Source: CAXBCP01 sp963974055
GTDB lineage: Bacteria; Pseudomonadota; Alphaproteobacteria; MPNO01; UBA830
NCBI GenBank assembly: GCA_963974055.1
Contig: CAXBCP010000043.1
Span: forward strand, 1-36,257
Reading direction: 5' to 3'
DNA length: 36,257 nt
Shown: positions 34,810 to 36,257 of the stretch, piece by piece
How positions within the stretch are numbered: the first letter of the stretch is position 1
Layout: each line of letters opens with the position of its first letter
Notes under the pieces: model-generated
Database searches by the model: none
The model's input: the letters and a program-made list of their open reading frames with translations, nothing else
Told to the model about the DNA's origin: nothing
Program-made: the position numbers and the translations under genes

Positions 34810-34826
34810 TTGCGAATCATTCGCAA
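34810..34826. promoter_or_regulatory. Fur-like operator of hugZ
   Basis: TTGCGAATCATTCGCAA is a perfect palindrome around a central C. It overlaps the hugZ promoter region, where TATATA (34803-34808, minus strand) is the likely -10. The motif agrees with the sites at 31305 and 31413. Confidence 0.75.
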
Positions 34827-34936
34827 TTAAGATGGCGTATGGGGCGTACCGGCTTTCCTTGAAACCGGTGTATGGATGCCCCATTTCCGCCCTAATTGAC
34901 GTGTACTTGTCTGTCATCGAATGAACCGGGGCGCAA

Positions 34937-35401
34937 ATGTCAGTTCGGCTTACCCTTCCTGCTTCTCTCCTGCTTGCCTGCGCCGGCATTGCTGTCGCCC
35001 TGTCGCCGGCCGGGCGCGCGGATACGATCGTGTCGGCCGTGTCGGCGCCGGCGGCCCTTGCCGCGGCCGCAAAGGGGGACGCGACCCTTGTCGACGTCCG
35101 TTCCCCCCGGGAATGGCGCCGCACCGGCGTTGCAACCGGCGCCCGGACGGTCACGATCCATAACCGGGGCGGGATCGACGCGTTCGTCGCCGAAATGGTG
35201 AAAACCGTCGGCGGCGACAGGTCCAGACCGGTCGCGCTGATCTGCGCCACCGGGGGGCGTTCCGCCCGCGCCGCGAAAATTCTTGCCGATGCCGGTTTCA
35301 CGAATCTTCAGAATGTCGCCGAAGGCATGCAGGGGCGCCCCGATTCGGGTCCCGGCTGGCTCCGGCGCGGCCTCCCTGTCACACCCTGTCCGGAGTGTTA
35401 A
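34937..35401 (+). CDS. periplasmic rhodanese-like protein
   Basis: The protein has 154 residues. A signal peptide (1-28, cleaved near GRADT) precedes one rhodanese domain with LVDVRSPREWRRTG and the active-site loop ICATGGRSA, with C103 as the sulfur-accepting Cys. The end (GMQGRPDSGPGWLRRGLPV) is a common tail of single-domain periplasmic rhodaneses. The sulfur acceptor is unknown. Its stop lies one base before the chvI start, so the two are probably co-transcribed. It is divergent from hugZ. Confidence 0.88.
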   Translation: MSVRLTLPASLLLACAGIAVALSPAGRADTIVSAVSAPAALAAAAKGDATLVDVRSPREWRRTGVATGARTVTIHNRGGIDAFVAEMVKTVGGDRSRPVALICATGGRSARAAKILADAGFTNLQNVAEGMQGRPDSGPGWLRRGLPVTPCPEC

Positions 35402-35402
35402 T

Positions 35403-36158
35403 ATGACCGCCATGACCGATACGCTCACCCCCCCGACACCGTCCGCCGGCGACGATGCCCCGGCAACGATCGCGCTGGTCGACGACGACCGCAATATCCT
35501 CGCGTCGGTGTCGATGACGCTCGAGGCCGAGGGGTTCGAAGTCCGGACCTATGTCGACGGCGATTCGGCGCTGCGCGGCCTGTCGGCGCGGCCGGTGGAT
35601 CTCGCCATTCTCGATATCAAGATGCCGCGGATGGACGGCATGGAACTCCTCACGCGCCTGCGACGGCATTCGAAAATGCCGGTCATCTTCCTGACCTCGA
35701 AGGACGACGAGGTCGACGAGATTCTCGGCCTGCGCATGGGGGCCGACGATTACATCAAAAAGCCGTTCTCCCAGCGCCTGCTGATCGAACGCATCCGCAC
35801 CCTGCTGCGCCGCCGCGACCGCCTGGCGGAAGACGGTGACGGGCACGATCCGGAACCGCCGGTCATCCGCGGCGAGTTGCGCCTCGATCTGGACCGGTTC
35901 GGTTGTACTTGGCAAAAGAAGCCGGTTGACCTTACGGTGACGGAATTTCTGATCCTGAAGGCGCTCGCGCAGCATCCCGGCCACGTTAAATCGCGCGATC
36001 AACTGATGGACGCGGCCTATGGCGAATCAATCTATGTCGACGACCGGACCATCGACAGTCACATCAAGCGCCTGCGCAAGAAATTCCGCGCGACCGATCC
36101 CGAATTCGGGGAGATCGAAACCATGTACGGTATCGGCTACCGCTATCGCGAAGTCTAG
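35403..36158 (+). CDS. chvI: ChvI-type OmpR family response regulator
   Basis: The protein has 251 residues. ATG 35403 follows CGGAG by seven bases; ATG 35412 is a possible alternative. The receiver domain (about 23-140) has acidic IALVDDDRN, phospho-acceptor D71 in LAILDIKMPRMDG, the Thr of IFLTSKDD, and Lys in YIKKPF. The winged-helix output domain (about 155-250) ends with the recognition region TIDSHIKRLRKKFR and GIGYRYREV. The receiver closely follows ChvI of Agrobacterium and Sinorhizobium, which acts with the sensor kinase ChvG in acid and envelope stress responses. The kinase gene would be expected just beyond the window. Confidence 0.9.
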   Translation: MTAMTDTLTPPTPSAGDDAPATIALVDDDRNILASVSMTLEAEGFEVRTYVDGDSALRGLSARPVDLAILDIKMPRMDGMELLTRLRRHSKMPVIFLTSKDDEVDEILGLRMGADDYIKKPFSQRLLIERIRTLLRRRDRLAEDGDGHDPEPPVIRGELRLDLDRFGCTWQKKPVDLTVTEFLILKALAQHPGHVKSRDQLMDAAYGESIYVDDRTIDSHIKRLRKKFRATDPEFGEIETMYGIGYRYREV

Positions 36159-36177
36159 CGGCGGGGCGCTGCCCGTT

Positions 36178-36222
36178 CTGCCTTTCCCCGCGCTGTCTTT
36201 CTCCGCGCTGCCTTTCCCTGTG
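36178..36222 (+). repeat. three 15-bp tandem units after chvI
   Basis: CTGCCTTTCCCCGCG, CTGTCTTTCTCCGCG and CTGCCTTTCCCTGTG follow each other without gaps in the intergenic sequence after chvI. They are pyrimidine-rich. No function is evident. Confidence 0.7.
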
Positions 36223-36257
36223 CAGTCCGCGCCCGGAATCCTGCAATGAGGTTCCGG

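Noticed and set aside
36246..36257. ATG at 36246 as the start of a ChvG-like kinase gene
   Set aside because: Only four codons remain in the window and the SD is weak. The position fits the expected kinase gene but cannot be supported from sequence.

Overview
The window is GC-rich DNA with short intergenic gaps and many 4-base ATGA gene overlaps. Gene content points to an alphaproteobacterium, probably Rhodospirillales-like. The markers are a complete system I cytochrome c maturation operon (ccmABCDEFGHI) divergent from acnA, and pckA close to a ChvI-type response regulator. This taxonomic placement is inference from gene content only.

Layout. Positions 1-191 hold the tail of a gene, possibly a MarR-type regulator. 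Positions 192-1620 hold an isolated, visibly AT-rich gene for a SEFIR/TIR-type protein, the strongest candidate for a horizontally acquired defence gene. Positions 1658-6240 form a small catabolic divergon: a phthalate-dioxygenase-like Rieske oxygenase and a DUF3500 protein leftward, and a Gfo/Idh/MocA dehydrogenase overlapping a MarR regulator rightward. Tandem TTCTTnGGAA elements lie in the shared promoter region. Positions 6275-14214 (minus strand) are the full ccm operon, interrupted between ccmB and ccmC by a lipocalin-like gene. Between ccmA and acnA sits a predicted sRNA of about 97 nt with three stem-loops and repeated anti-Shine-Dalgarno motifs. acnA (14637-17375) ends at a strong terminator.

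Positions 17513-21626 carry a DUF1223 protein, a flavin-dependent monooxygenase of the acyl-CoA dehydrogenase fold, an EamA exporter and an MDR quinone-reductase-like enzyme. Positions 21666-23519 encode a cytoplasmic three-PAS chemoreceptor whose first two PAS domains are a recent DNA duplication (356 identical bp). Positions 23890-25329 encode an unrecognised secreted Cys-rich repeat protein. polA follows.

Positions 28377-31149 encode an iron(III) ABC permease and binding protein without an ATPase gene beside them. They are separated from a divergent winged-helix-like gene by two Fur-like operators. pckA, a HugZ-type haem utilisation protein with a perfect 17-bp Fur-like palindrome, a periplasmic rhodanese and chvI complete the window. 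The iron sites at fbpA and hugZ share one motif, so the right end holds pieces of one iron/haem regulon, and haem use also links in function to the ccm operon.
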